NCBI GenBank assembly: GCA_950097015.1
Contig: CATNEN010000038.1
Location: 22,320,001 to 22,384,000 of the forward strand
DNA from: Macrostomum hystrix
Taxonomy: Eukaryota; Platyhelminthes; Macrostomidae
DNA length: 64,000 bases
Direction: 5' to 3'
Below are positions 31,741 to 42,473 of this stretch, piece by piece. Every line of letters starts with the position of its first letter. The stretch's first letter is position 1. Below the pieces are notes generated by a model that ran no database searches, was not told the origin of the DNA, and worked only from the letters and a program-made list of their open reading frames with translations. A program made the translations under genes and the position numbers.

Positions 31741-32274
31741 AGTGTGTTACTATTTGTAATTATCTTTTTTCTTGTCTTATCAAAATTCTACGCTCGTAAG
31801 CTAAAAAACATTGCGTCTGATTAACGTAAACAACTAATCATCTTAACGTTCTTTTTTTTAACTTAAACCGCGACAGTAAATAAGAGAAAGGGACATTATA
31901 AGCAGCAGTGGAACCAGCACGGAATATATAATAAGCAATATTTACCGCACAGTTTCTGACAGATTTTTGTGCACAAAATAAATTCTATTTTCGTAGTGTA
32001 TTTCTCTGTTGCTTCTCGAAACTTATTAATAAACAAAAGCATTCATAGTACAAGATACTAATATAAACATACTCAGCACTGTTTATGTGCATATTTTTCA
32101 GTTTCCGACAAGATAAAGCCAAGTTTACAGACAAAAAAACCATTTCGCAGATAATAAAACTAGACAAATTATAGTTTAATAAGCGTCACACAACACAAAA
32201 ACTGTGTCGTTTGAATTTAAACACTTTCACTGCATTCGGACAGACAGAATCAACAAAGACTGCGGAAAGCAGAT
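31741..32274. other. AT-rich spacer
   Basis: No feature recognised. Confidence 0.4.
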
Positions 32275-32465
32275 TACAGTAGCTGGGCAGATTCTCTCTG
32301 ATTTCTAAGAATAGGAAACTGCTCTGCAGCTAGGGCAGATTCTCTGCGATTTCTCAGAATAGGAAACTGCTCAGCAGCTAGGGCAGATTCTCTCTGATTT
32401 CTAAGAATAGGAAACTGCTCTGCAGCTAGGGCAGATTCTCTCTGATTTCTCAGAATAGGAAACTA
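32275..32465. repeat. Tandem repeat, about 48-bp unit, four copies
   Basis: Units contain GGCAGATTCTCTCTGATTTC and GAATAGGAAACTGCTCTGCA, with few differences between copies. Confidence 0.9.
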
Positions 32466-32884
32466 CAGAACTTTTTAATTGTTTTGAGTTGCATGAGCAG
32501 CAACGCACTAAATTGATCCGCTTTTTAAGTCTTGTCGATTTAAAAAGAAAATAACGAAAAAAATAATGAAAATAACACAGCTAATCTTCTAATGTACAAG
32601 TCTGTTATCGCTACGTTATTCAAGGGTATTATCTACATGATAAATTTAAACAGACTTTTTGTTTGAGCATAAGTTTTCCTATCTAACAAAATATAACTGC
32701 TGCTAATTAAATCTTTAATTCGTCCGCAGACGAATGGTAAAAGCGGGTTAGAAGTGAAACTTATGGAAAGAAACAAACCACATTCACAATTCCCATCAGT
32801 CAGCGAGGATAATTACATATTCTATGGCATCAAGCAAAACGGATACAGAACTCACTTACAGGTAAGGGTTTTACACAGCGAATA
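32466..32884. other. AT-rich spacer
   Basis: No feature recognised. Confidence 0.4.
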
Positions 32885-33655
32885 TACTGCTGCTCGGGAT
32901 TAACAGACCCGGTTCACCAACAAATGATCTGGTGCGATAATCCATTTATTAACAGACCAGGTCTATAAATGAATGATCTGTTGTGATAATCCGCGGATTA
33001 ACAGGCCAGGTCTATAAATAAATGATCTCTTGTGATAATCCGCGGATTAACAGGCAAGGTCAATAACTGAATGATCTGTTGTGATAATCCGCGGATTAAC
33101 AGGCCAGGTCAATAACTGAATGATCTGTTGTGGTAATCCGCGGATTAACAGGCCAGGTCTATAAATAAATGATCTGTTGTGATAATCCACGTATTAACAG
33201 GCCAGGTCTATAAATGAATGATCTGTTGTGATAATCCGCGGATTAACAGGCCAGGTCTATAACTGAATGATCTGTTGTGATAATCCGCGGATTAACAGGC
33301 CAGGTCTATAACTGAATGATCTAATGCGATAATCCACGCATTAACAGACCAGGTCTATAAATGAATGATCTAATGCGATAATCCACGCATTAACAGACCA
33401 GGTCTATAAATGAATGATCTGTTGTGATAATCCGCGGATTAACAGGCCAGGTCTATAACTGAATGATCTGTTGTGATAATCCGCGGATTAACAGGCCAGG
33501 TCTATAACTGAATGATCTAATGCGATAATCCACGCATTAACAGACCAGGTCTATAAATGAATGATCTGTTGTGATAATCCGCGGATTAACAGGCCAGGTC
33601 TATTCATAAATTATCTAATGCGATAATCGTCGGATTAGAAGGAACAGGTCTAATA
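32885..33655. repeat. Minisatellite, 49-bp unit with internal palindrome
   Basis: About 15 copies. Most units contain the perfect 12-bp palindrome AATCCGCGGATT. A second unit type carries AATCCACGCATT instead and recurs at intervals, indicating higher-order duplication. Confidence 0.93.
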
Positions 33656-34564
33656 AGAAATGATCATATTTTCACTTTTCGCTGAGGTTAAATTTTTCGT
33701 TTCTTGCCATAGCATTAAAACTAAACAGATTAGAAAAGGGCCAAATAAGTATAACTTTGTACAGAAAAAAAATTATTTTTTAAGCACGGAAAATAAATGA
33801 CGTTTTAAATTGTAATTGCGTAAACCTTTATTGATACGAAATATGTTATCTATTACTCATAGTACGGTAACTGTATCATTTTTAATGAATCTAAACCTGG
33901 CTTTTGTGTGCGACAGGTCATGGAGCTTTGACTTTTTTATCTACAAACAATAAGACCAAGTGGCAGACTACAATGTTAACAGAAAGTTATCAATAATCAA
34001 TTAGACAGGAAAGCATAGAGCTTTAAAAAATGATGACAAAAATACTAACGCGGTGTGGCTGGCAAAGATTTACAAGAAAATTACTAAAAAACATAAATAT
34101 AGTTGAATTCTATCTTCACTACTCTACTAGTTAGTCTGTAAGTAGTGCAGTTAGGCTCGACTATCCGAATATATCTGAGTAAGGGCACATGCGTTCACAT
34201 GTTTAACACAGTCTAGTTGAAATTGATAAAGCAATAAGGAGATTAACAAAGCTTACAAGTTTAAATAGCTGGAATAATTTGCTGAAAAGTATGCACAAGA
34301 AATAAAGCAACTGGCGGCAGATTTCCCGAGATACAGATATGGATGACGATCAAATAATTTAGATTAAGCAACACTACTCACATGTCGCTACTACACTACT
34401 AATAGTACTAAGTAGTGCAATAGGACAAGTTCGAAAATTGTAGCATGAAAAAATTGTTGTGTAGTGTTGTCTTTTATAAGTAAATTAAAAGTGAAAAAAA
34501 ATCATTTTGCTCACAAAGCCCACGGAAGACTTAGTCAAGTTATCCCAACCAGTCAAGTTATGGT
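33656..34564. other. AT-rich spacer
   Basis: No gene or repeat recognised in about 900 bases. Confidence 0.4.
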
Positions 34565-35010
34565 GGTATGTTTAGAACTCCATGGAGGCACACTAGATGC
34601 TATGTTTAGAAATCCATGAAGACACACTAGATGCTATGTTTAGAACTCTATGAAGACACACTAGATGCTATGTTTATAATTCCATGGAGACACACTAGAT
34701 GCTATGTTTATAATTCCATGGAGACACACTAGATGCTATGTTTATAATTCCATGGAGACACACTAGATGCTATGTTTAGAACTCCATGAAGACACACTAG
34801 ATGCTATGTTTATAATTCCATGGAGACACACTAGATGCTATGTTTATAATTCCATGGAGACACACTAGATGCTATGTTTATAATTCCATGGAGACACACT
34901 AGATGCTATGTTTATAATTCCATGGAGGCACACTAGATGCTATGTTTAGAACTCCATGAAGACACACTAGATGCTATGTTTATAATTCCATGGAGACACT
35001 AGATGCTATG
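34565..35010. repeat. Minisatellite, 34-bp unit
   Basis: About 13 copies containing CACACTAGATGCTATGTTTA and ATTCCATGGAGA, with two alternating variants (TATAATTCCATGG and TAGAACTCCATGA). Confidence 0.93.
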
Positions 35011-35212
35011 TTACAATTTAATAAAAAGTCTTCACAAAGCCGGACTGTAGACCCCCACAAGGCTTGATTCCGTTTGATCTTAAATTCCAGATGATCAAGC
35101 AATCAAATCTTAATTACAATTACTACAAAAAATGCTTTGCCTTTTCATCAATTAATCAAGCAATCAACAATGTCCGATATTGTGCACACAGAGGCGAAGC
35201 CTATCAATTATA

Positions 35213-38200
35213 TCAGGGACTCTCAGACTCTAGTCGGCCGGCATCAGACTTCAAAATCGGCAGCAGCTGCTGCTGCTGCTGGTGCTGCTGCTGCTGCTGT
35301 ACAGGCTGATCAAAACTGTCAACTATTGAAATACAATTGTCAACAGCATCCAACGAAGGACCATCGGGCTGGTAGATCAACGAATTCAACGAAGAATTCC
35401 TAGTTGAATTAGTCGACGAAGACGAAGTTGAAACCGATTGCGAACGTTCAGCGTCGCCGTCGTCCAGTTCGGGCGAGTTGCACGGCACCCGCTCGTCGCC
35501 CTCGTTGTCGCTGTCGCTGTCGCTAGCCGCAGCTGATGGCAGGCTATCAGCTGACAGTCGATAATGATCAAGCCATTGCACGAGCAGCTGATGAACTAGC
35601 GGATGCGGCCTGCCATTGCCAAGGCGGACCCGACACATCAGCTGCTGGCCGCCGCCGCCGACGCCGCCGCAGCGGACGCAATCCAGCCAGTCGGTTAGAA
35701 GTGCATCGCGTCTATTAGTTTCTTCGGCGTTTAAAAAGTGAACAGGCAGACGGACACCGTAGCGATCGCACAGAGGCAACAGGCCGCAGCCGTTAGCAAA
35801 CAGATCCGGCCGTCTAGGGGGAGGCTGCAGCGGCATCAGGGCCGAGAAATGATTCTTTGTGTAGGCCAGGCATAGGGGATTTCTAGAGCAGAATGCGCGC
35901 TCCCACAGCAGCGGCAGGTAGACTCCCTGCACAGGTGATTTATATTAAAAGTGTATCATTTCTAATTAACCGTGTTTGGAACAGTAATAGCTTACTACGA
36001 GCAGTAGACAGAAAGGAAAAAAGTACACACTAGACGTTTTGCATTTTCTTGAAATCTTGGCACAACACAGCTAAACCTTTTGTAACAAAATAAAATTAAG
36101 GAAGCGATATGCATCTAAAACTATATTCAGAACACAACATTCTTGGGCACTTTTCAGACAGTTCCGTACATATTTAAATCCGATATGTATCGAAAAGCAA
36201 TTAAAAAAGGACAGTTTCTAAACTTTTAGAATAAAATTTATTTATTTAAATAATAAAAGTTTGCCTTAACTTAATTCATTTTCTAATTGGAATTGCATAT
36301 AAAATGGATTTTTAAATATATTTTACACTGCTTCAATGCTCAAACCAACACGATATGTATCGAAAAACGCAAAAGCTCACCTGAAAGTTAGAATAGGCAA
36401 TAGGCTCATCGCGATAGTTGCATATAATCCGCACGCCCAATATGATGATCGGCCGGCGGAGTACGTGGCAGAGCGCAAACACGTGCACCTGTTCAAGCGA
36501 CTCGCCAGGCATTCTGGCCCGACGGAGCAGAGCTTCCCAATCGCGCCGCCATTGAGCTTCGCTAAGCGAATAGCAAAGCAGCGAGGCGGCCAACTGTTGC
36601 TCTTCGTAGTCTCGCCAGCGACTATAAAATGCGTCCTCGCAGTCGTGCATGGACTCAGACAGAGCGCGTCGCAGGCTGTTATCTTCGTCTAGGATGCCCC
36701 AGCTGGCCTGCAGGACGCTGTCTAGCAGGCAGTCGCCAGCTGTGCGGTTCCACAGGGCCCACATGCGGAATACGCCGCTGTCGGCTGGCCACCAGTTGAC
36801 TGCGCCGACGGATTCGAGCTCTGTGTGCGTTAAATTACCGAAGCTTTAGTTTAGGCCGATATGTATCGAAAAACGAAAAAAATATGCAAAGTTAAATATT
36901 TTACCAATTCTAAAATATCAGACTAAAATATCAAAAGCATTGTATTTAATCCGACATGTATCGAAAAAAGAAATAATTCACTGATTGCACATGGCTACAG
37001 AATTCCTAAAATCCGATATGTACAGAAAAAACTCTGTACTAGTGATTCGATAATATTATAAATGAGATATATATCTAAGAAAGAATAAAATCGTACGTAT
37101 CTAAAAAACTCTATCAACTGATACCTAATTGAAAAAAACGGCGTACAGGGATTTGAGCTCTATGTAGCAGTTATAAGTTAAGGCGATATGTTTCGAATAC
37201 AAAATATAAACATACAATTCAATTAAAAAAATATGACAAACGAAGTTTTTAATCCGATATGTATCGAAAAAAGATTTTTTCGATTTTCCTTATAAAAAAA
37301 ACTGACCTTTCTGAACAGCGGAGTCGACAACGTCGCTCATTAGCTGATCCTGCACATGCTGCGGCAATTCGTGATAGCCTAAGCCAGCCGGCAAGTAGAA
37401 CAGGCTGTGTTCGTTAACATAGAAGCATGGCAGGTTGCCTTTTCGTTGGCGCAAATTGCAAACAACTTGACGACGAATATCAAGGGCAGTGTCTGGCGAG
37501 ACCTGGCATGGTAGGCGCTTAGTGTTCGACCTGGAAAAGTTGATTGTTTTTCGATTCAATAGGAAGGCGACTCAGGAATTTGAATAAAAACCTGATATTA
37601 GTATGTGGATTAGCAATGGGGATTAGGGATGGACTCTGACAATTGGGATAAGGGATGCAGTCAGGGATTAACCATAGATATCAGGGATGAGAATAAAAAA
37701 ACTGGGATCTTAGTTAATTAATATCCTAATTAATGTCAGGATTAACAAAATGGGATATTAGGGATCAGTATTGACTGACAGTAAATGAGGCATCAAACCT
37801 GAGGTGCACGGCCTGCACCAGCAGTGACATGAGTTGCTCCTGAGAAGCGCTGTACCTCACTAGCAGCGAGGATAGACTCATGCCAGGCGCAAATAACGAG
37901 CAGCCGCCCCTGTAGCGATTCAGCTGAGCTGCCTCAGGCTTAGTCAGCCGTCTGGCAATGGAGGCGCCAGGCGCATTGATGTAGGCTTCAACAGGTCCGG
38001 AATCGCCATCGACAGCGGCTAGGCAGGCGCAGAGCCACAGGAAGTCCGGGTCACGCATTGGCGACTGCCTGCCGCCGCAGCCGATGACATTCGGATTAGC
38101 GATGCCGCCGCCGCCGATGGCGCCTTCAGCTGGCGGACTCTCCGAGCGCCTTTTCTCGCACATTGCGCACTTCAATGTGTTTGGCCAATTCTCGTAGGTG

Positions 38201-38931
38201 CAAATTTTGCATGCCCATTTGCCTAGAGGATTCTTGCTTGAAGTACTACTTGAATTAGTAGTAGTGTTAGCAGATAAGGCAGATTCAATCGGCACAGCCT
38301 GCTGATTCGGGTCGGCTGTAAGAGCGGACGCCGCCGAGCCTGTCGGGCTAGACGGCGGAGGCGGTGGCGACGATGGCGGAGGCGGGTTGGTGTTCTCAGT
38401 GTAGCACTGAACGCAACGATGCGAGCGGGGCCAATTTAGAAAGGTGCAAGTCGGACAGGACCATTTCAGTTCGGACGGCGAACCGGGCGGCCGCTGCGAC
38501 AATGTTGTCGCTGACGACGCCGACGATCTTGGCGATGGTGCCGACTGCGAAGAAGAATCTACTCGGTGTTGCTGACGACGACTGCGGCGTACTTGACGCT
38601 GCTTGGCAACGGCGTTGCCACCAACTCCGGCTAGCTTGTAGATGTCGGCCTCTTCTTCGTCATCGTCGGTCTGGTTGCCATAGCAACCATTGTCATTTTC
38701 ATCGTCGTCATCGTCTTGTTCGGCTTCTCCTTCACCGGCGTCCTCTTGAAGACCGGACGCGGCTCTGGGCGCCCGATCCACTGCTGGCGGCTTGTCAGAG
38801 ACAACGATAATGCCAGAAGAAACGCCTGACAATGCTGAAGACTTTTTAGTCCGGCAGCAGACGCAATGGCGCGAGGCTGGCCAGTTGGCGTAGGTGCACG
38901 CTGGGCAGGACCATTTTTCGCTCTCTGTCAT
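35213..38931 (-). CDS. ZRANB1: TRABID/ZRANB1 homologue (OTU deubiquitinase with three NZF fingers)
   Basis: Four exons in one frame: 37799-38931 (ATG), 37307-37530, 36381-36820 and 35213-35926, giving 836 residues. Exon 1 encodes three NZF/RanBP2 zinc fingers (WSCPACTYANWP, WSCPTCTFLNWP, WACKICTYENWP) separated by long acidic and Pro/Ser linkers, then the start of the ankyrin-like ubiquitin-binding region. Exons 3-4 encode the OTU domain: NRTAGDCLLDSV with catalytic Cys483 and AYTKNHFSAL with catalytic His625, plus SLEQVHVFALCHVLRRPIII. TRABID cleaves K29/K33 (and K63) ubiquitin chains and has been linked to Wnt signalling. The order of domains is that of the animal family. The protein is longer than the human one because of its linkers and an acidic, Gln-rich C-terminal tail. 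Confidence 0.95.
36181..37266. repeat. Dispersed palindromic motif CGATATGTATCG in TRABID introns
   Basis: Seven copies of CGATA-TG-TATCG, usually followed by AAAAA: 36181, 36351, 36857, 36952, 37014, 37184 and 37255, of which four are exact. Two lie in the intron after the catalytic exon and five in the intron before it. Flanking sequence is otherwise not obviously repeated. Confidence 0.75.
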
Positions 38932-39004
38932 GTCTGCAAAGGTTTAGAACATTGTGAACGTTGCTGCGTAGTAGTTCTAATAGTTGCCGTCATGACGTTC
39001 TGCC

Positions 39005-39870
39005 ATCCTTAAAATACTCTTCCCCATTCTTAAAAGCTCTCCCATTCTAGGTATAATCTTCCCAGTTCTCCCATTCTTAGTATCCTCTTTCCAGTTCTCC
39101 TATTCTAAGTATCCTCTGCCCAGTTCTCCCATTCTTAGTATCCTCTGCCCAGTTCTCCCATTCTTAGTATCCTCTTCCCAGTTCTCCCATTCTTAGTATC
39201 CTCTTTCCAGTTCTCCCATTCTTAGTATCCTATTCCCAGTTCTCCCATTCTAAGTATCCTCTTTCCAGTTCTCCTATTCTAAGTATACTCTGCCCAGTTC
39301 TCCCATTCTAAGTATCCTCTTCCCAGTTCTCCCATTCTAAGTATCCTCTGCCCAGTTCTCCCATTCTTAGTATCCTATTCCCAGTTCTCCCATTCTAAGT
39401 ATCCTCTGCCCAGTTCTCCCATTCTAAGTATCCTCTTCCCAGTTCTCCCATTCTAAGTATCCTCTGCCCAGTTCTCCCATTCTTAGTATCCTATTCCCAG
39501 TTCTCCCATTCTAAGTATCCTCTTCCCAGTTCTCCCATTCTTAGTATCCTATTCCCAGTTCTCCCATTCTAAGTATCCTCTGCCCAGTTCTCCCATTCTA
39601 AGTATCCTCTTCCCAGTTCTCCTATTCTAGGCATCCTCTGCCCAGTTCTCCCATTCTCAGTATCCTCTTCCCAGTTCTCCCATTCTTAGTATCCTATTCC
39701 CAGTTCTCCCATTCTAAGTATCCTCTGCCCAGTTCTCCCATTCTAAGTATCCTCTTCCCAGTTCTCCCATTCTTAGTATCCTCTTTCCAGTTCTCCCATT
39801 CTTAGTATCCTCTTCCCAGTTCTCCCATTCTCAGTATCCTATTCCCAGTTCTCCCATTCTTAGTATCCTC
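39005..39870. repeat. Minisatellite, 29-bp unit, about 30 copies, upstream of TRABID
   Basis: Units read CCCAGTTCTCCCATTCTAAG plus TATCCTCT, with CTAAG/CTTAG and CCTCTGCC/CCTCTTCC/CCTATTCC variants in mixed order. It starts about 75 bases upstream of the TRABID ATG, so it lies in the promoter or a 5' UTR intron. Confidence 0.95.
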
Positions 39871-41366
39871 TATTCCTGGTTCATTATAAATAAACTATTT
39901 TGCATAGCAACAGAAGTTAACCAGACCCAAAAGTGGCCGAATTAGATGAAGCGCACTACACAATATGCTTTGTCTGTTGCTTCAGGAAAGATTTTATTCG
40001 TTTAAATAAGCAGTTGCTGTTTTCTTAAATATGGGGGCTAGTTATTTGTTTGACCGTACGGGAATAGCTGACAAACACGCAGATAAAGCGAAAGTAGGAT
40101 CCCACAATGCACTTATTTGACTGGACGAAAACAAAAAGAAACAACGACTTAAACACACCTTAAAAGATACTCGAGGCTGAGAACTGTAGGATAAATAAAG
40201 TGGATAATTGTAGGTGGGATTACCAGGACTGCCGCAAACAATGGGAAGGAAGAGGGGAACTTTCCGTTTGTGACGAGGCGAAAAAAGAGCACGATAAATA
40301 AATACATATAACGGCATATAGGTGTAGCTAATGGGGATTAGAATAAGTAGTGATTTAGAAAGTGCAAAATATAATTTTAAGGGAGTGGGGCAGATTTTAG
40401 GTTACAAGAGAAAATAGCAACACAGTGAGCGGCTTAGGGAGGCAGGTGAGAACAGATAAACAAAGAAACAAACAAACAAAATAAACAATGCAACGTTGCA
40501 GCACGATAAAATGGGAATCGAAGAATTGCATTTGCGTTAGAATTTTAAATAAACTGCCGATAAGATTCTCTTATAGAAATTATTTTATCGCGGGAAATAT
40601 TTTTTCCACAAGTGTCCTGGAAAACTACTTGTCAGTAGTTAAAAAGTAAATCTTCGTATATCTACTCAAGCTTTTATGAGTTTGCCCGCGTTATTTTACA
40701 GTCTTGCCCATTTAAATTTTCCATTTAAACTGTTTATTAGTTTATTTAGTTTTTCAAACCTAAAGTCAATCGCATCAGCAGAAGAAAAATGATTATAACA
40801 AATAGGAATGAGGCGAGCGCTATTTGCTGGACTAATTTTTGAGGGGAAAAGACAAAAAAGCAAGTTTTTTCAAGAGATTTTTATCAAACAATCCCTTAGT
40901 CACCAGTTAAAAAGGTCGCATACTCAGTCTAACCATAGAAGTGTACGACAGAATGGCTAGACTAAAACAATGGACAAAAAAGTTAATTTTGATCCCCAAC
41001 TAATGAACGGGCCGAAATCCAAATAAGCGCTTAACGAGTGCATTTTATTTACTTTTTAAAAGGATTCAGGGAGGCGATACAAGGGGATCAGAAGCACTTT
41101 AAGAAAGTTAATTTGTGGATAATTGTTAAGAATTGTGGGGTTCATATTATGGGAATGGTAGGCAACAAAGGAGGACATTTTTTTCATTTTTTAGTTTTTT
41201 GTAATCGGCTAGCGAGCTAAGAGAGGGAGAACACAAGTGCACATTTGTTTAGGAAATCGATGAAATCGGATTTCGATAAAAATCCAGAATCTTTTTGTTG
41301 CAGTACCAAATTTTAGGCGTCGCCACAAAAACACATTTCGGGGGCGCTAGTCGATTAGAGCGCGTC
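39871..41366. other. Spacer between TRABID and the PSLL-motif gene
   Basis: AT-rich sequence with an A-rich AAACAAAC stretch near 40460. No exon recognised. The 3' UTR of the next gene probably occupies its right end. Confidence 0.4.
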
Positions 41367-42473
41367 TCACATGAAATCTAGTAGACTTGGCGGGCCCGTT
41401 GGCATCAACGAGGGCACCTTGGAAGTGTCGGCGCTGTTTGAGGCGCCGGTGCCACCGCCAGCGTTCTTGCCGCGCTGCTGCTGATAATTGGTCCGGCCAT
41501 CTTGCTGGCTATAGTTTAGCAATCCGCTGACATAGGTGAAGCCGCCGCTGCCCCATAGCAACGGAGTGGGCTGTTGCTGGGCGCCATAATGCTGCTGCTG
41601 ATACTGGCCATAGCCGCCATAATAATCATAATCGTAGTAGTCGCACTCTCCGCCGTATCCTTCCTGATCGTATTGTTCAACTGGCCAGCTGTGATACTGG
41701 CTGTCATCCTCAGCCACATTCAGAAAGTCCAACAGCGACGGAATGCCGGACTGGCCCGTGGCGCGACCGGCGCCAACGCCGCCTCCGCAGTCCAACTCCA
41801 ATAGAGACGGAATTTCCGCAGTCGACTTGGCCTCAGCAGCTTGATGAGGCTCGGAGTCGGCTGTGCTGCGAGTGAGTCCTGCAGCTCCGCACTGTTTCTT
41901 AGCCACCGGCCTGTAAGCTGACGCTGCGTCTCCAGTCTCGCCTAGCAATGGCCGAATTCCGCCCGGGTGATGATGCATTCGCGGCATGCCCATACCCATT
42001 GTCATGGCAACCGGTGGACGCTTTCGAGCTCCGCTAGGCGTCACAATTAGATCCATCAGAGATGGTACAGCCCGCTGGTTAACCGGGCGCTTACGCTTTG
42101 TAGACTGCCCGGCCTGATCAGCATTGGCCGCATCAACATCGTCGGCCTCCTCAATCAGGTCTTCGTCGTTATCCAACGTCAGCACCTGACTAGAGTCGGT
42201 GTTCATCTCTAGAAGACTCTGGACGCCAGCAGTCTGGCCATTGTTGCGCAGTCTGGGCGGCTGCATCAGCGGCATCGGCCTTGGCATCGGCGGCTCCTCC
42301 TCGTCTAGAGCGTGCAGGGCGGCGGCTGTGGCAGCGGCGGCGGCGGCAGCGTCGTCGGCTGCGTCAGCGTCAGCTAGGGCGGCGGCGGCTGCTGCGGCGG
42401 CCACCACAGCGGATGTGTCCATGGGAGAGATAGACAGAGATAGGGAAGAGTCGCTACCGGCTTCGTCACTCAT
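41367..42473 (-). CDS. Unrecognised protein with repeated P-S-L-[LM]-[DEP] motifs
   Basis: 368 residues from the ATG at 42473, without introns. The N-terminus is Ser-rich and then Ala-rich (long Ala/Asp runs), followed by acidic and basic patches (TKRKRPVNQR, a possible nuclear localisation signal), Gly/Tyr/Gln-rich sequence (ECDYYDYDYYGGYGQYQQQ), and a C-terminus ending PPSLLDFM. A short motif recurs: QSLLEMN, VPSLMDLI, IPSLLELD, IPSLLDFL, VPSLMP and PPSLLDFM. The spacing is irregular (about 20-85 residues). I do not recognise the family. The composition suggests a nuclear, RNA- or transcription-associated disordered protein in which the motif is a docking site, but that is inference. Confidence 0.7.
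   Translation of the reverse strand: MSDEAGSDSSLSLSISPMDTSAVVAAAAAAAALADADAADDAAAAAAATAAALHALDEEEPPMPRPMPLMQPPRLRNNGQTAGVQSLLEMNTDSSQVLTLDNDEDLIEEADDVDAANADQAGQSTKRKRPVNQRAVPSLMDLIVTPSGARKRPPVAMTMGMGMPRMHHHPGGIRPLLGETGDAASAYRPVAKKQCGAAGLTRSTADSEPHQAAEAKSTAEIPSLLELDCGGGVGAGRATGQSGIPSLLDFLNVAEDDSQYHSWPVEQYDQEGYGGECDYYDYDYYGGYGQYQQQHYGAQQQPTPLLWGSGGFTYVSGLLNYSQQDGRTNYQQQRGKNAGGGTGASNSADTSKVPSLMPTGPPSLLDFM

Noticed and set aside
37595-37760. GGGATTA-like repeats resembling telomeric sequence
   Set aside because: Short, irregular and interspersed in a TRABID intron; not a tandem TTAGGG array.
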